A DNA stretch of 64,000 nt from Spongiivirga citrea (lineage in GTDB: Bacteria; Bacteroidota; Bacteroidia; Flavobacteriales; Flavobacteriaceae): positions 186,001-250,000 of the forward strand of contig NZ_JAABOQ010000006.1 of the NCBI RefSeq assembly GCF_010671565.1. The letters are read 5' to 3'. The notes under the pieces were generated by a model. It did no database searches. It was not told the origin of the DNA and was given only the letters and a program-made list of their open reading frames with translations. Both the position numbers and the translations under genes were made by a program. Of this stretch, positions 56,214-64,000 are shown piece by piece; within the stretch, counting starts at the first letter, position 1; each line of letters starts with the position of its first letter.

Positions 56214-57488
56214 CTAAAGTAACTCCAAAACCCGCTCTAACTTCATTCCCCTAGACCCTTTAATCAAAATAGTTGCATTATCAGGTTTGACAAATGAATC
56301 TTTTAGCGCATCAAAATCACTAAATATATGGATGTCATTGTTTGCAGATTTAACTGCAGCAAAAGCATTTCCTACTAAATACACCTGATCAAAATTTAAT
56401 GAACTGCTCAGATCATGAATCGCCTGATGTTCTTGAGCGCTAGTTTCACCTACCTCGAACATATCACCTAAAATTGCCAATTTCTTGATTTCTTTTAGAT
56501 TTGAAAGATTATCTAAGGCCGCCTTCATGCTCGTGGGGTTGGCATTGTAAGCATCCAGTATTACAGTATTATTTCCTTTTTTAATGAGCTGAGATCGGTT
56601 ATTAGAGGGAATGTAATTTTCAATTGCATTTTTTATTGCAGGTGTGTCTACTTTAAAATACTGGCCTATTGCTATTGCCGCGGCGATATTTGTAAAGTTA
56701 TAACTGCCTATTAAGTGACTATTAATATCAATACCATCAAAAGTAATTTGTACTAAAGGATTAGCTTCTTTCATTTTCACCATGCAATTAGCACCCTTTT
56801 TTTCAGAAAATGAAAATGTATTTTGAGCAATTACTTTTTCACTCATTAATGCATCATCAGCATTATAGAAAAAATCTTTTCCGTTTTCATTTATATAATG
56901 AAGTAGCTCACTTTTTCCTTTGATCACGCCTTCAAATCCTCCGAAACCTTCTAAATGGGCTTTGCCAAAATTAGTGATGTAGCCATAATCAGGCTTGGCA
57001 ATTTCACATAAAAACTCAATTTCTTTCTGGTGATTTGCGCCCATTTCTACAACGCCGAATTCCGTTTCTTTATTCATTGATAGCAAAGTCAACGGTACAC
57101 CAATATGATTGTTCAAATTGCCCTTAGTGCTAGTAACGTTGAATTTCTGTGATAAGACTACAGCGATTAACTCTTTCGTTGTGGTTTTTCCATTGCTTCC
57201 CGTAAGTGCCAAAATCGGGATCTTTAAAAACTCACGATGATAGGTCGCCAGTTTTTGAAGTGCTGTTAATACATCATCAACGAGAGTAAAACTTGAGTTA
57301 GTGTTATACTTTTCTTCATCAATCACGCAGTAGGCAGCTCCGTCGGTTAAGGCCTGTTCAGCAAAAGCATTTCCATTGAAATTATCTCCTTTTAATGCAA
57401 AAAATAATTGTCCTTTTTCAATGTTACGTGTGTCAGTACTAACACCGGTTGAATCTAAAAAAATGTGATGTAGTCGTTCGATTGTCAT
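56214..57488 (-). CDS. murF: UDP-N-acetylmuramoyl-tripeptide--D-alanyl-D-alanine ligase
   Basis: MurF adds D-Ala-D-Ala to the peptidoglycan precursor in the cytoplasm. The 424-residue protein has an N-terminal domain with the uridine-site FDSTGVSTDTR-like pattern (here LDSTGVSTDTR), the ATP loop LTGSNGKTTTKE (about residues 95-106), the VEMGANHQKEI motif and the C-terminal DAYNANPTSMKAAL and KGSRGMKLE segments. It lies after gldJ on the same strand, separated by a terminator. The murF-gldJ neighbourhood is, as I recall, common in Flavobacteriaceae. Confidence 0.95.
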   Translation of the reverse strand: MTIERLHHIFLDSTGVSTDTRNIEKGQLFFALKGDNFNGNAFAEQALTDGAAYCVIDEEKYNTNSSFTLVDDVLTALQKLATYHREFLKIPILALTGSNGKTTTKELIAVVLSQKFNVTSTKGNLNNHIGVPLTLLSMNKETEFGVVEMGANHQKEIEFLCEIAKPDYGYITNFGKAHLEGFGGFEGVIKGKSELLHYINENGKDFFYNADDALMSEKVIAQNTFSFSEKKGANCMVKMKEANPLVQITFDGIDINSHLIGSYNFTNIAAAIAIGQYFKVDTPAIKNAIENYIPSNNRSQLIKKGNNTVILDAYNANPTSMKAALDNLSNLKEIKKLAILGDMFEVGETSAQEHQAIHDLSSSLNFDQVYLVGNAFAAVKSANNDIHIFSDFDALKDSFVKPDNATILIKGSRGMKLERVLELL

Positions 57489-57514
57489 ATAGCAAACTTA
57501 TAATTCTGCTAGAA

Positions 57515-57545
57515 AACAAAAAAGCCTTTCGATAAGAAAGGCTTT
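57515..57545 (-). terminator. Terminator of gldJ
   Basis: A 10-bp perfect stem (57521-57530 with 57536-57545) with a 5-nt loop is followed on the minus strand by T (complement of 57518-57523). It lies between gldJ and murF. Confidence 0.8.
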
Positions 57546-57566
57546 CTGTTATAATATAAAAAGAGA

Positions 57567-59234
57567 TTAATGTCTTGCTCTTTTTTGTTTTTCTTGTGAC
57601 TTGTCACCAACTCGAGACATAGCACATCTAAATCCAATATAGTCTGTAGCCATATATTGTGGTAAGTAACGACGTTGCGCTGGGTCTAACCAATATGCTC
57701 TATCTCTCCATGAACCACCTTTATAAACACGTGTCTCGTTATTGATTAATGAGGTACGCTTGTCAGAGTCATCATATTCTCTTATTAAATTACCTTCTTC
57801 ATCAACCTCAACTTTATGCTTTGGTGAGTTGTACATTTTATCATTACTCGCGTCTTCACCTTCTTCATCAATCTCATCAAATTGTTCAAAAAATTGACGA
57901 GTCGATTTTGTATCACCATCACGATAGTCTCTATTATCTGAGCTATCAAAGTTAGTTCTTAAATACGTGTCCTTATCATCGACTGCAACTGTTGAAATTT
58001 CACCAGGTAGGTTTCTTGCTACAATACGTCCATTTGGAAGCGTATCGTATACAATCGCATCAGGATTGATCACGACTACTTTACCTTCTTCATCAATTTG
58101 ATTTTTGGTATAAATATTACCGCGATAGTAGTTAAAGTCATTTGCTTCATCATCAACTATTGGCCGATATACATCGGCAACCCACTCAGCAACATTACCC
58201 GCCATATCATATAAACCAAAATCATTCGGCGCATATGTTTTAACAGCTACGGTAATATCTCCACCATCATCCGACCATCCTGCAATTCCGCCATAGTCAC
58301 CTTTACCTTGCTTAAAGTTAGCAAGCTGATCACCTTTTATTTGGCGTTTTGCAGTTCTAGTATAATCACCATCCCAAGGATATTTCTTTCTACCTCTATA
58401 GTTGTTGTACTCTCTTACACCTACAAGTGCAATTGCAGCATATTCCCATTCCGCCTCAGTTGGCAAACGGTATTCCGGTAAAATAAGACCAGAACTACGA
58501 CGTGCATATACATTCGTGCTATCTTTAGATCCTTTTTGTTTTCCTTGTACAGAATCAATTTTACCGCCATAAGCCATATCTGGAGCATTCAGGTAGGTTT
58601 CTGTGCTGAATGTACTGTTGGCATCTACGCCGGCAATCTTAGTGTCCTGTGCAATATAACCTTCTCGCTCTAAGACATACTCGTTTACACGATCAGTTCT
58701 CCACTTACTAAATTGAGCTGCTTGTACCCAATTTACACCAACTACTGGATACTCTCCATAAGCAGGGTGACGCAAGTAGTTAGAAGTCATTGTCTCGTTA
58801 TAACCAAGACGATTACGCCATACTAATGTATCGGGTAACGCTCCTAAATAAATTTGACGATAGTTCGGATTCTCGATTGGAAAAACCATTTTAATCCAAT
58901 CTAAGTACTCTAAGTACATTTTATTGGTCACCTCGGTCTCGTCCATATAGAAAGACATTACGTGCTGCTTGTTTGGAGTATTGTTCCAATCGTGCATTAC
59001 GTCATCTTGTACTTTACCCATTGTAAAAGTACCTCCTTCGATAAATACTAATCCTGGGCCAGTCTCCTGTGCCTTGAAATCAGAATTGTATTGGAATCCA
59101 CCATTTTTGTCATTAATAGACCATCCGGTAGCACGCGAAGTGTTTTTACCCCCTGAGGATTTTTTACAACCCACGAAAGTAAAAGTAAAAGCCATTAGCA
59201 ATAACAAGCTAGACTTGTAAATACGTTTTTTCAT
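57567..59234 (-). CDS. gldJ: Gliding motility lipoprotein GldJ
   Basis: GldJ is an outer-membrane-associated lipoprotein needed for gliding and for stability of the GldK component of the T9SS. The 555-residue protein has a lipoprotein signal with the lipobox cysteine C23 (FVGCKKSS). The rest is related to formylglycine-generating-enzyme (sulfatase-modifying) domains, with GGTFTMG near residue 67, RLPTEAEWEYAA near residue 257, DMAGNVAEWVADVY near residue 344 and the final GFRCAMSR. The length matches the roughly 560 residues of the F. johnsoniae protein. It has a near-consensus promoter. Confidence 0.95.
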   Translation of the reverse strand: MKKRIYKSSLLLLMAFTFTFVGCKKSSGGKNTSRATGWSINDKNGGFQYNSDFKAQETGPGLVFIEGGTFTMGKVQDDVMHDWNNTPNKQHVMSFYMDETEVTNKMYLEYLDWIKMVFPIENPNYRQIYLGALPDTLVWRNRLGYNETMTSNYLRHPAYGEYPVVGVNWVQAAQFSKWRTDRVNEYVLEREGYIAQDTKIAGVDANSTFSTETYLNAPDMAYGGKIDSVQGKQKGSKDSTNVYARRSSGLILPEYRLPTEAEWEYAAIALVGVREYNNYRGRKKYPWDGDYTRTAKRQIKGDQLANFKQGKGDYGGIAGWSDDGGDITVAVKTYAPNDFGLYDMAGNVAEWVADVYRPIVDDEANDFNYYRGNIYTKNQIDEEGKVVVINPDAIVYDTLPNGRIVARNLPGEISTVAVDDKDTYLRTNFDSSDNRDYRDGDTKSTRQFFEQFDEIDEEGEDASNDKMYNSPKHKVEVDEEGNLIREYDDSDKRTSLINNETRVYKGGSWRDRAYWLDPAQRRYLPQYMATDYIGFRCAMSRVGDKSQEKQKRARH

Positions 59235-59267
59235 AACTAAGATTTGGTTCTTCTTTATTTAAAGCAC

Positions 59268-59297
59268 GCAAGTTAGCAATAACGTGCTAAATGTCAA
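59268..59297 (-). promoter_or_regulatory. Promoter of gldJ
   Basis: On the minus strand TTG (59297-59295) is followed after 19 nt by TAACTTGC (59275-59268), one T short of the TAnnTTTG consensus. It lies 33 nt before the gldJ ATG. Confidence 0.5.
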
Positions 59298-59691
59298 GTT
59301 TTTTAGTTGTTACAATGTTTACTTTACTAAAAATCAGCTTTTCCGAAGTTTAGTGCCTAATATTAACGAAGGATTATGAATATTATTTTATGTTGTTGTC
59401 ATAAAAATTTCATCAAACGACGTAGGGTTTGTTTTCTCGATAATCGACCTTTTTCAAGGAATTTGCGAACAAACAAAAAACAGGACACTAGTATAAAAAA
59501 CGAAAAGCCTTTTACCCTACCTTGCTTTTTAATAAAAATTTAAAAACCTCTCTAGAATCCAACTTATTTCTACCTTTTCTTACTTTGCTTTTTCAACTTT
59601 GAAACTTTTTCTGAAAGTCTTGTTAAAATATTTCGACCGAACGACATACCATAACTATTAAATGAACGTTACTTAACAGGACTTAATGCAC

Positions 59692-59721
59692 TTGCATTAT
59701 TTTAATTAAAACTTATATTTG
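59692..59721 (+). promoter_or_regulatory. Promoter of porV-cdd
   Basis: TTG (59692-59694) is followed after exactly 19 nt by TATATTTG (59714-59721) and then C, a full Bacteroidota promoter match. The predicted start lies about 20 nt before the porV ATG at 59747, which also argues against the upstream TTG start at 59729. Confidence 0.75.
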
Positions 59722-59746
59722 CTCTAATTTGCACAGCGGCTATTTT

Positions 59747-60898
59747 ATGAAAAATTTTATCTGCACCTTACTTATAGTACTTACTGCGTTTAACTTAAGT
59801 GCTCAGGATGATTCAAGAGTTATTACAACAGCGGTTCCGTTTTTACTGATTACCCCAGATGCGAGAGCTGCGGGTATGGGTGAACTGGGTGTTAGCACAT
59901 CAGCCGATGCCTATTCGCAACAATGGAATCCTGCTAAGTACGCTTTTGCCCCACAACAATATGGTATTGGCGTTAGCTATACTCCTTATTTAAGTGATTT
60001 AGTAAACGATATTTTTTTAGGCAACATAACCTTTTATAATAGGATAAATGAACAAAGCGCGTGGGCCGCAAGTTTCAAGTATTTTAGTTTGGGCGATATT
60101 GAATTTAATAGTTTAGTAGGAAACGATGTTGTAAGTCAAGGTACACAGCAACCAAATGAGCTAGCACTAGATTTATCTTATTCTTTAAAGTTGAGCGAAT
60201 CTTTTTCAATGGCTATTGCAGGGCGATACCTGAACAGTAACTTACGCCTACAAGAAGGTGGAAATGAGGTTGGTGGCCGTGGAACTGTTGGTGTCGACGT
60301 TGCTGGTTTTTATCAATCTAGAGAAATAGCATACGGAAGTACTAATTTTAACGGCCGTTGGAGAGCTGGCTTTAATTTTTCGAACATCGGACCTAAGTTG
60401 ACCTATGATGAAGGCGGACAGGAAAACTTTATCCCATCTAACATGAAAATTGGTGGTGGCTATGATTTTATTTTTGATCAAGACAACGTATTATCACTTA
60501 ATACAGAATTCAATAAGTTGTTGGTTCCAACTCCTCCGGTAAGAGATGATTCTGGTAATATTATCGAAGGGCAAGATGATGATGTAAGTTTCTTTCAAGG
60601 TATTTTTCAATCATTTGGTGATGCACCAGGAGGTTTTAGTGAAGAGTTGAAAGAATTTACTTGGGCTGTAGGCGTGGAATATACATACCTAGATTCATTT
60701 GCAGTACGAACAGGATATTTTAACGAAAGTGATGAGAAAGGTTCTCGTAAGTACGCTACTTTAGGAGCAGGCTTTACCTATAATGCTTTAGATATCGATA
60801 TTTCATATTTATTTTCAGCATCGCAGGTTAGAAATCCACTTGAAAACACGCTGCGTTTCTCTCTTACCTTTAACTTAGGAGAGGCTTTTGACCAATAA
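59747..60898 (+). CDS. porV: Type IX secretion outer-membrane protein PorV
   Basis: PorV (LptO) is a FadL-like outer-membrane barrel that collects T9SS cargo at the translocon and passes it to the PorU sortase. The 383-residue protein starts MKNFICTLL with a signal peptide ending LSAQ. It then carries the family segment FLLITPDARAAGMGELGVSTSADAY-type stretch near residues 33-55 and ends in barrel strands (LRFSLTFNLGEAFDQ). The start was set at 59747 from the promoter position and signal peptide. It is followed after 15 bp by cdd. The porU gene expected in front of it is absent. Confidence 0.93.
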   Translation: MKNFICTLLIVLTAFNLSAQDDSRVITTAVPFLLITPDARAAGMGELGVSTSADAYSQQWNPAKYAFAPQQYGIGVSYTPYLSDLVNDIFLGNITFYNRINEQSAWAASFKYFSLGDIEFNSLVGNDVVSQGTQQPNELALDLSYSLKLSESFSMAIAGRYLNSNLRLQEGGNEVGGRGTVGVDVAGFYQSREIAYGSTNFNGRWRAGFNFSNIGPKLTYDEGGQENFIPSNMKIGGGYDFIFDQDNVLSLNTEFNKLLVPTPPVRDDSGNIIEGQDDDVSFFQGIFQSFGDAPGGFSEELKEFTWAVGVEYTYLDSFAVRTGYFNESDEKGSRKYATLGAGFTYNALDIDISYLFSASQVRNPLENTLRFSLTFNLGEAFDQ

Positions 60899-60913
60899 TC
60901 CTTACATTTAAGG

Positions 60914-61396
60914 ATGCAAGAAGTTAAGCTTACCACAACCCTAACGGTATACGATAACTTAAATGAATTAGTAGGCAGTGATGCGTCGCTAATGCATTTA
61001 GCAATTAAGGTTCGGAATACTGCCTATGCCCCTTATTCAAATTACAAAGTAGGAGCAGCCATTCTACTAGAAAATGGTGAAATAATTACAGGGACTAATC
61101 AAGAAAATGCTGCCTACCCTTCTGGGCTATGTGCCGAACGTGTTGCTATTTTTTATGCTGGCTCACAATACCCTGGAGTACCTATTAAGAAAATTGCCAT
61201 CACAGCGGCAGCAAGCAACGGTTCTAGTAACGAACCTGTATCCTCATGCGGTGCATGCCGACAAAGCATCGCTGAATATGAGCAAAAACAGAAAACACCT
61301 ATTGAAATGCTTTTTATGGGTGAAACAGGGAAAGTAATTAAAATGAACTCTTTAGCCGATTTACTGCCTTTGGCTTTTGGCGCAGATGATTTATAA
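60914..61396 (+). CDS. cdd: Cytidine deaminase
   Basis: The enzyme hydrolyses cytidine and deoxycytidine to uridine forms in pyrimidine salvage. The 160-residue protein has the zinc site C73-A-E75 (LCAERVAI), with E75 as proton carrier, and the two cysteines C112 and C115 in SSCGACRQ. It lies 15 bp after porV and probably shares its promoter; the porV-cdd pairing is, as I recall, usual in flavobacteria and does not imply a secretion role. Length is slightly above the 130-145 residues of tetrameric enzymes because of an N-terminal extension. Confidence 0.95.
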   Translation: MQEVKLTTTLTVYDNLNELVGSDASLMHLAIKVRNTAYAPYSNYKVGAAILLENGEIITGTNQENAAYPSGLCAERVAIFYAGSQYPGVPIKKIAITAAASNGSSNEPVSSCGACRQSIAEYEQKQKTPIEMLFMGETGKVIKMNSLADLLPLAFGADDL

Positions 61397-61525
61397 GTAC
61401 CCCTTCTACTGCACAAATATAAAGACCGAAGGCTTTCTAATTAAGATTGAGAAATCCAATATCATCAATCAAGCAGACCTCAGCCTAACTTTGTGAACTA
61501 CCAGTTAGAGATTTAGCAAAAAATC

Positions 61526-62221
61526 TTACTCAAATGTAAAATTGATAAACACACCTCTTGTTGCCATTTTGGTAATCCCGCTAGTCCAAGCACTATTTGG
61601 ATCAGCATCTGGCACAAGTTCATCATTTAAAGCGAATACCCCGCGAATAGAGGGTGTAAACTTGAAGTAGTATAAATAGAAATCAATTCCGAAACCAAGC
61701 TCGTAGTAGTATGTGCTTTCTTTCATACGAAAGTTTCCACTGCGATTATCATCTGGATTATCTTCATTACTAGAAAGATTAACCGAAGTTGACAACCCGC
61801 CAACAATAAAAGGCTTGAAATTATTAATACGCTTCGTACTAATCTTTAGTAATAGAGGAAAGTGAATATAAGTGGACTTTACTTCTCTTAACATATCCCG
61901 CTGCTCTACAAAACCGGGAAACATTAAATCGCGTTGTGTATAATACAATCCCGGTTCAAAACGAATATCGAAATAATCGTTCAATCTAACTTCACCTACC
62001 AAGCCTACATTAAAACCAATACTCTTATTAACTAGAATGTCATCAGTCTGACTTTCTTCATAGTTAAATTTAAAGTCATATTGATTAAAACCAAGGTAAT
62101 ATCCCCAACTCAACAAATCTTTATCCTTATTTTCTAAATTAATTATTTGATCGCGTAAAAATTGTCCTGAAACAGCTTGAACACACACGAAAAAAAATAC
62201 AAAAAGAAATGATCTAGTCAT
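61526..62221 (-). CDS. porT: T9SS-associated protein PorT
   Basis: PorT is an outer-membrane-barrel-like protein required for the T9SS. The start was placed at the ATG at 62221, giving 231 residues with a signal peptide (MTRSFLFVFFFVCVQAVSGQ) directly at the N-terminus; a longer frame from 62281 would overlap ubiE. The protein is rich in alternating beta-strand patterns (GFNVGLVGEVRLNDYFDIRFE near residues 70-90) and ends in phenylalanine-rich VFINFTFE. It starts 4 bp after the ubiE stop codon. The ubiE-porT order is, as I recall, conserved in Bacteroidota, which supports the name. Confidence 0.88.
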   Translation of the reverse strand: MTRSFLFVFFFVCVQAVSGQFLRDQIINLENKDKDLLSWGYYLGFNQYDFKFNYEESQTDDILVNKSIGFNVGLVGEVRLNDYFDIRFEPGLYYTQRDLMFPGFVEQRDMLREVKSTYIHFPLLLKISTKRINNFKPFIVGGLSTSVNLSSNEDNPDDNRSGNFRMKESTYYYELGFGIDFYLYYFKFTPSIRGVFALNDELVPDADPNSAWTSGITKMATRGVFINFTFE

Positions 62222-62225
62222 AAGG

Positions 62226-62954
62226 CTATTTTGAAGCAGTATAAATGGTGGCAACACCAAATGTTTGTGGCTTATTTTCAATAGCTATAAACCCAATTTT
62301 TTCCAAAATATTGTTGAAAGCTTTCCCATGAGGAAAAGCAGCAGCTGATTTTGATAGATATGTATAAGCCGTTTTATCTTTAGAAAACAACTTTCCTACT
62401 GTAGGCAAGATCAATTTTGAATGCAAATAAAACCCTTGCTTATATGGTGTTTTAGTGGGCACCGATGTTTCTAGGATTACCAATCGTCCTTTCGGTTTTA
62501 ATACTCGTAAAATCTCAGCGAGTCCTTTTTCTAAATTTTCAAAATTACGAACCCCAAAAGCAACAGTTATTGCTTCAAAACTATTATCATCAAACGGCAT
62601 TTGTTCGCTATCGCCAATAATCATGTCTATTTTATCGCTCAATCCTTGTGTAGCAATTTTTTGCTTACCAACTTCTAGCATTCCCGGAGAAATGTCTAAA
62701 CCAACCAATTTAGTTGCACCGGTTTCAGCCATACTGATAATAAGATCACCGGTACCAGTTGCAATATCTAATACACTTTCTGGCTTTGTTTCCTTAACTA
62801 AGGCAACTACTTTTTTACGCCATTTTACATCAATACCAAAAGAAATAACACGATTTAAACCATCGTATTTGGTAGAAATGGTATCAAACATCTCAGTTAC
62901 TTGCTCTTTTTTACTGCTATCAGAATGATTATATGGAGTAATAGGTTTAGACAT
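62226..62954 (-). CDS. ubiE: Demethylmenaquinone methyltransferase
   Basis: The enzyme methylates demethylmenaquinone with S-adenosylmethionine in the last step of menaquinone synthesis. The start was set at the ATG at 62954 (MSKPITPYNHS), giving 242 residues. The longer frame from 62996 begins upstream of the -7 box, so it would not be transcribed from it. Motifs seen are VLDIATGTGDLI (SAM binding, about residues 66-77), MFDTISTKYDGLNRVISFGID near the start, and VAFGVRNFENLEKGL, a hallmark of this family. It forms an operon with porT. Confidence 0.94.
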   Translation of the reverse strand: MSKPITPYNHSDSSKKEQVTEMFDTISTKYDGLNRVISFGIDVKWRKKVVALVKETKPESVLDIATGTGDLIISMAETGATKLVGLDISPGMLEVGKQKIATQGLSDKIDMIIGDSEQMPFDDNSFEAITVAFGVRNFENLEKGLAEILRVLKPKGRLVILETSVPTKTPYKQGFYLHSKLILPTVGKLFSKDKTAYTYLSKSAAAFPHGKAFNNILEKIGFIAIENKPQTFGVATIYTASK

Positions 62955-62967
62955 TCGCAATTTTTTG

Positions 62968-62975
62968 CAAATATA
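62968..62975 (-). promoter_or_regulatory. -7 box of ubiE-porT
   Basis: The minus strand reads TATATTTG followed by C, a perfect -7 match ending 13 nt before the ubiE ATG. The -33 TTG is not clear. Confidence 0.45.
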
Positions 62976-63070
62976 CGCTGTAATTTGGGCATTCACTTAA
63001 AACCTAATCACATTAAAGTGTAAAACACCACCTTACAACGGATTCTCGATAGCAAAACTGTTTTTTAGCG

Positions 63071-63078
63071 TATATTTG
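63071..63078 (+). promoter_or_regulatory. -7 box before trkA
   Basis: TATATTTG is a perfect -7 match, 102 nt before the trkA ATG. A short upstream open frame lies in the leader. Confidence 0.45.
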
Positions 63079-63089
63079 TACTTCTTTCT

Positions 63090-63155
63090 ATGTTGAATAT
63101 GGTAAAGGATCTTAAACTAACCGTTCCAAAAGTACTATGCTTTTACACCCCCTAA
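63090..63155 (+). CDS. Possible 21-residue leader peptide upstream of trkA
   Basis: ATG at 63090 opens a 21-codon frame with stop TAA at 63153-63155, 12 nt after a -7 box and 25 nt before trkA. The deduced peptide is basic and slightly hydrophobic. It could be a translated uORF or simply chance; I do not recognise it. Confidence 0.25.
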   Translation: MLNMVKDLKLTVPKVLCFYTP

Positions 63156-63180
63156 ACAACTGTTTATAACTACACTGTAA

Positions 63181-64000
63181 ATGAAAATTATTATAGCCGG
63201 TGCAGGTGAGGTTGGTTTCCATTTAGCCAAACTTCTCTCATTTGAGTCGCAAAATATAACCCTGATCGATCAGGATAAAGAAAGTTTGACCTATGCTGAT
63301 ACCCATTTGGATATCAAGGTCATTAAAGGTGATGCTACATCAATCAATATTCTAAACGAAGCACAAATAGGCGCGTCGGATTTGATGATTGCGGTAACAG
63401 CTTCAGAAACATCAAATATTACGATTTGTTTATTGGCAAAACAATTAGGCTGCAAACGTACCATCGCTCGTATTTCGAATACCGAATTCATAGAACATAA
63501 AGACAATTTAAAGTTTACTAGCTTAGGAATTGATGAGCTAATTTCTCCCGAAGAGCTAGCAGCGGACGAAATTCAATTATTATTGGAACAAGCTGGCTTT
63601 AGTGATACTTATGAGTTTGAAGATGGAGCATTAACTATGGTGGGCACCACTTTGAAAAAAGGAGCTCCCTTCATTGGTAAATCTGTCAAAGAAGTTGCCA
63701 ATATTTTCCCTGATTTCGCTTTTATGCCCATTGCATTGCAGCGCAAAGGAACACAGTATACTTTAATTCCCCGAGGAGACACACATTTTAAAGAAGGTGA
63801 TCACGCATATTTTATAACTATCAAAAATGGAGTGGATCAGCTTTACAAACTAACTGGTCGTGAGAAAGAGGAAATTAAAAATGTGATGATTTTAGGTGGT
63901 AGTAAAGTAGGCTATAAAACTGCCAGAGATCTTTGCGGAAATCGATTTAATGTTAAGCTAATAGAAAAGAATAAAACAAAAGCAATTGATATCGCAGAAG
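63181..64000 (+). CDS. trkA: Trk system potassium uptake protein TrkA (5' part)
   Basis: TrkA is the cytoplasmic, nucleotide-binding regulator of the Trk K+ uptake channel. The visible 273 codons start with the RCK Rossmann motif IIIAGAGEVGFHLA and contain the first RCK_N and RCK_C halves (EDGALTMVGTTLKKGAPFIGKSV near residues 149-171). The start of the second RCK_N domain (VMILGGSKVGYKTA) follows. The frame runs off the window, so the C-terminal part and the expected trkH neighbour are not seen. The two-RCK layout fits the usual length of about 450 residues. Confidence 0.93.
   Translation, partial: MKIIIAGAGEVGFHLAKLLSFESQNITLIDQDKESLTYADTHLDIKVIKGDATSINILNEAQIGASDLMIAVTASETSNITICLLAKQLGCKRTIARISNTEFIEHKDNLKFTSLGIDELISPEELAADEIQLLLEQAGFSDTYEFEDGALTMVGTTLKKGAPFIGKSVKEVANIFPDFAFMPIALQRKGTQYTLIPRGDTHFKEGDHAYFITIKNGVDQLYKLTGREKEEIKNVMILGGSKVGYKTARDLCGNRFNVKLIEKNKTKAIDIAE

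Larger units (their letters stand above)
59235..59746. other. Gap between divergent gldJ and porV
   Basis: This 512-bp stretch holds the gldJ promoter on its left and the porV promoter on its right. I see no protein gene and no remnant of a porU-type coding sequence between them, although porU is the gene expected here from other flavobacteria. Confidence 0.6.

Noticed and set aside
59729-59746. TTG start for porV
   Set aside because: It lies at about the predicted transcription start; the ATG at 59747 gives a normal signal peptide.

Overview
The window reads as a chromosomal segment of a marine member of the Flavobacteriaceae (Bacteroidota). The sequence evidence for this: several type IX secretion and gliding genes (a plug-type DUF5103 protein, GldJ, PorV, PorT and a giant secreted protein with a type B C-terminal sorting domain); -7 boxes of the Bacteroidota form TAnnTTTG, two of them with TTG exactly 19 nt upstream; few recognisable Shine-Dalgarno sites; AT-rich DNA; and sodium-based energetics (Na+-NQR and NhaB). 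I see no prophage, insertion sequence, integrase, CRISPR array or plasmid gene. This is core chromosome with a few accessory genes.

Layout. 1-6051 (minus): the complete nqrABCDEF operon for the Na+-pumping NADH:quinone reductase, followed by the first codons of one more gene. 6232-9692: the T9SS plug protein, apaG, and an overlapping minus pair made of an NlpC/P60-like protein and a TANGO2/NRDE protein. 9816-17422 (plus): pruA with a strong terminator, an AraC-type regulator, a secreted SRPBCC protein with a DUF4287/DUF5655 partner, a PAQR membrane protein and an Oar-like TonB-dependent receptor. 17433-17588 is a cloverleaf-like intergenic element. 17632-26647 (minus): gltBD, an acyl-CoA ligase and an acyl-CoA dehydrogenase. 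26946-33178 (plus): an amino-acid dehydrogenase with nhaB, an exbB-exbD-tonB set, and folC.

33178-36932 holds a second structured intergenic element, tRNA-Val(TAC), a family-2 glycosyltransferase and cydAB. 37109-37699 is a secreted DinB-like protein. 37824-47512 is a striking symmetrical block: two paralogous ABC modules, each an ATPase plus a roughly 1200-residue fusion of ABC permease with an M1-type metallopeptidase domain, transcribed outward from tRNA-Val(GAC). 47788-56202 is a 2804-residue secreted protein with about 28 SprB-like repeats. 56214-61396 holds murF, gldJ, porV and cdd. 61526-62954 is ubiE-porT, and 63181 to the end is the first part of trkA.

How the genes fit together. 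NQR exports Na+ and NhaB brings it back in exchange for protons; cydAB is a terminal oxidase fed from the same quinone pool, to which UbiE contributes menaquinone. GltBD, PruA and the amino-acid dehydrogenase connect glutamate metabolism. PorV, PorT, GldJ and the plug protein belong to the T9SS that would export the giant repeat protein. The points most worth a second look are the paired permease-peptidase modules, which keep HExxH but lack a recognisable GxMEN motif; the apparent absence of porU between gldJ and porV; the regular cysteine pairs of the giant repeat protein; and the two cloverleaf-like intergenic elements.
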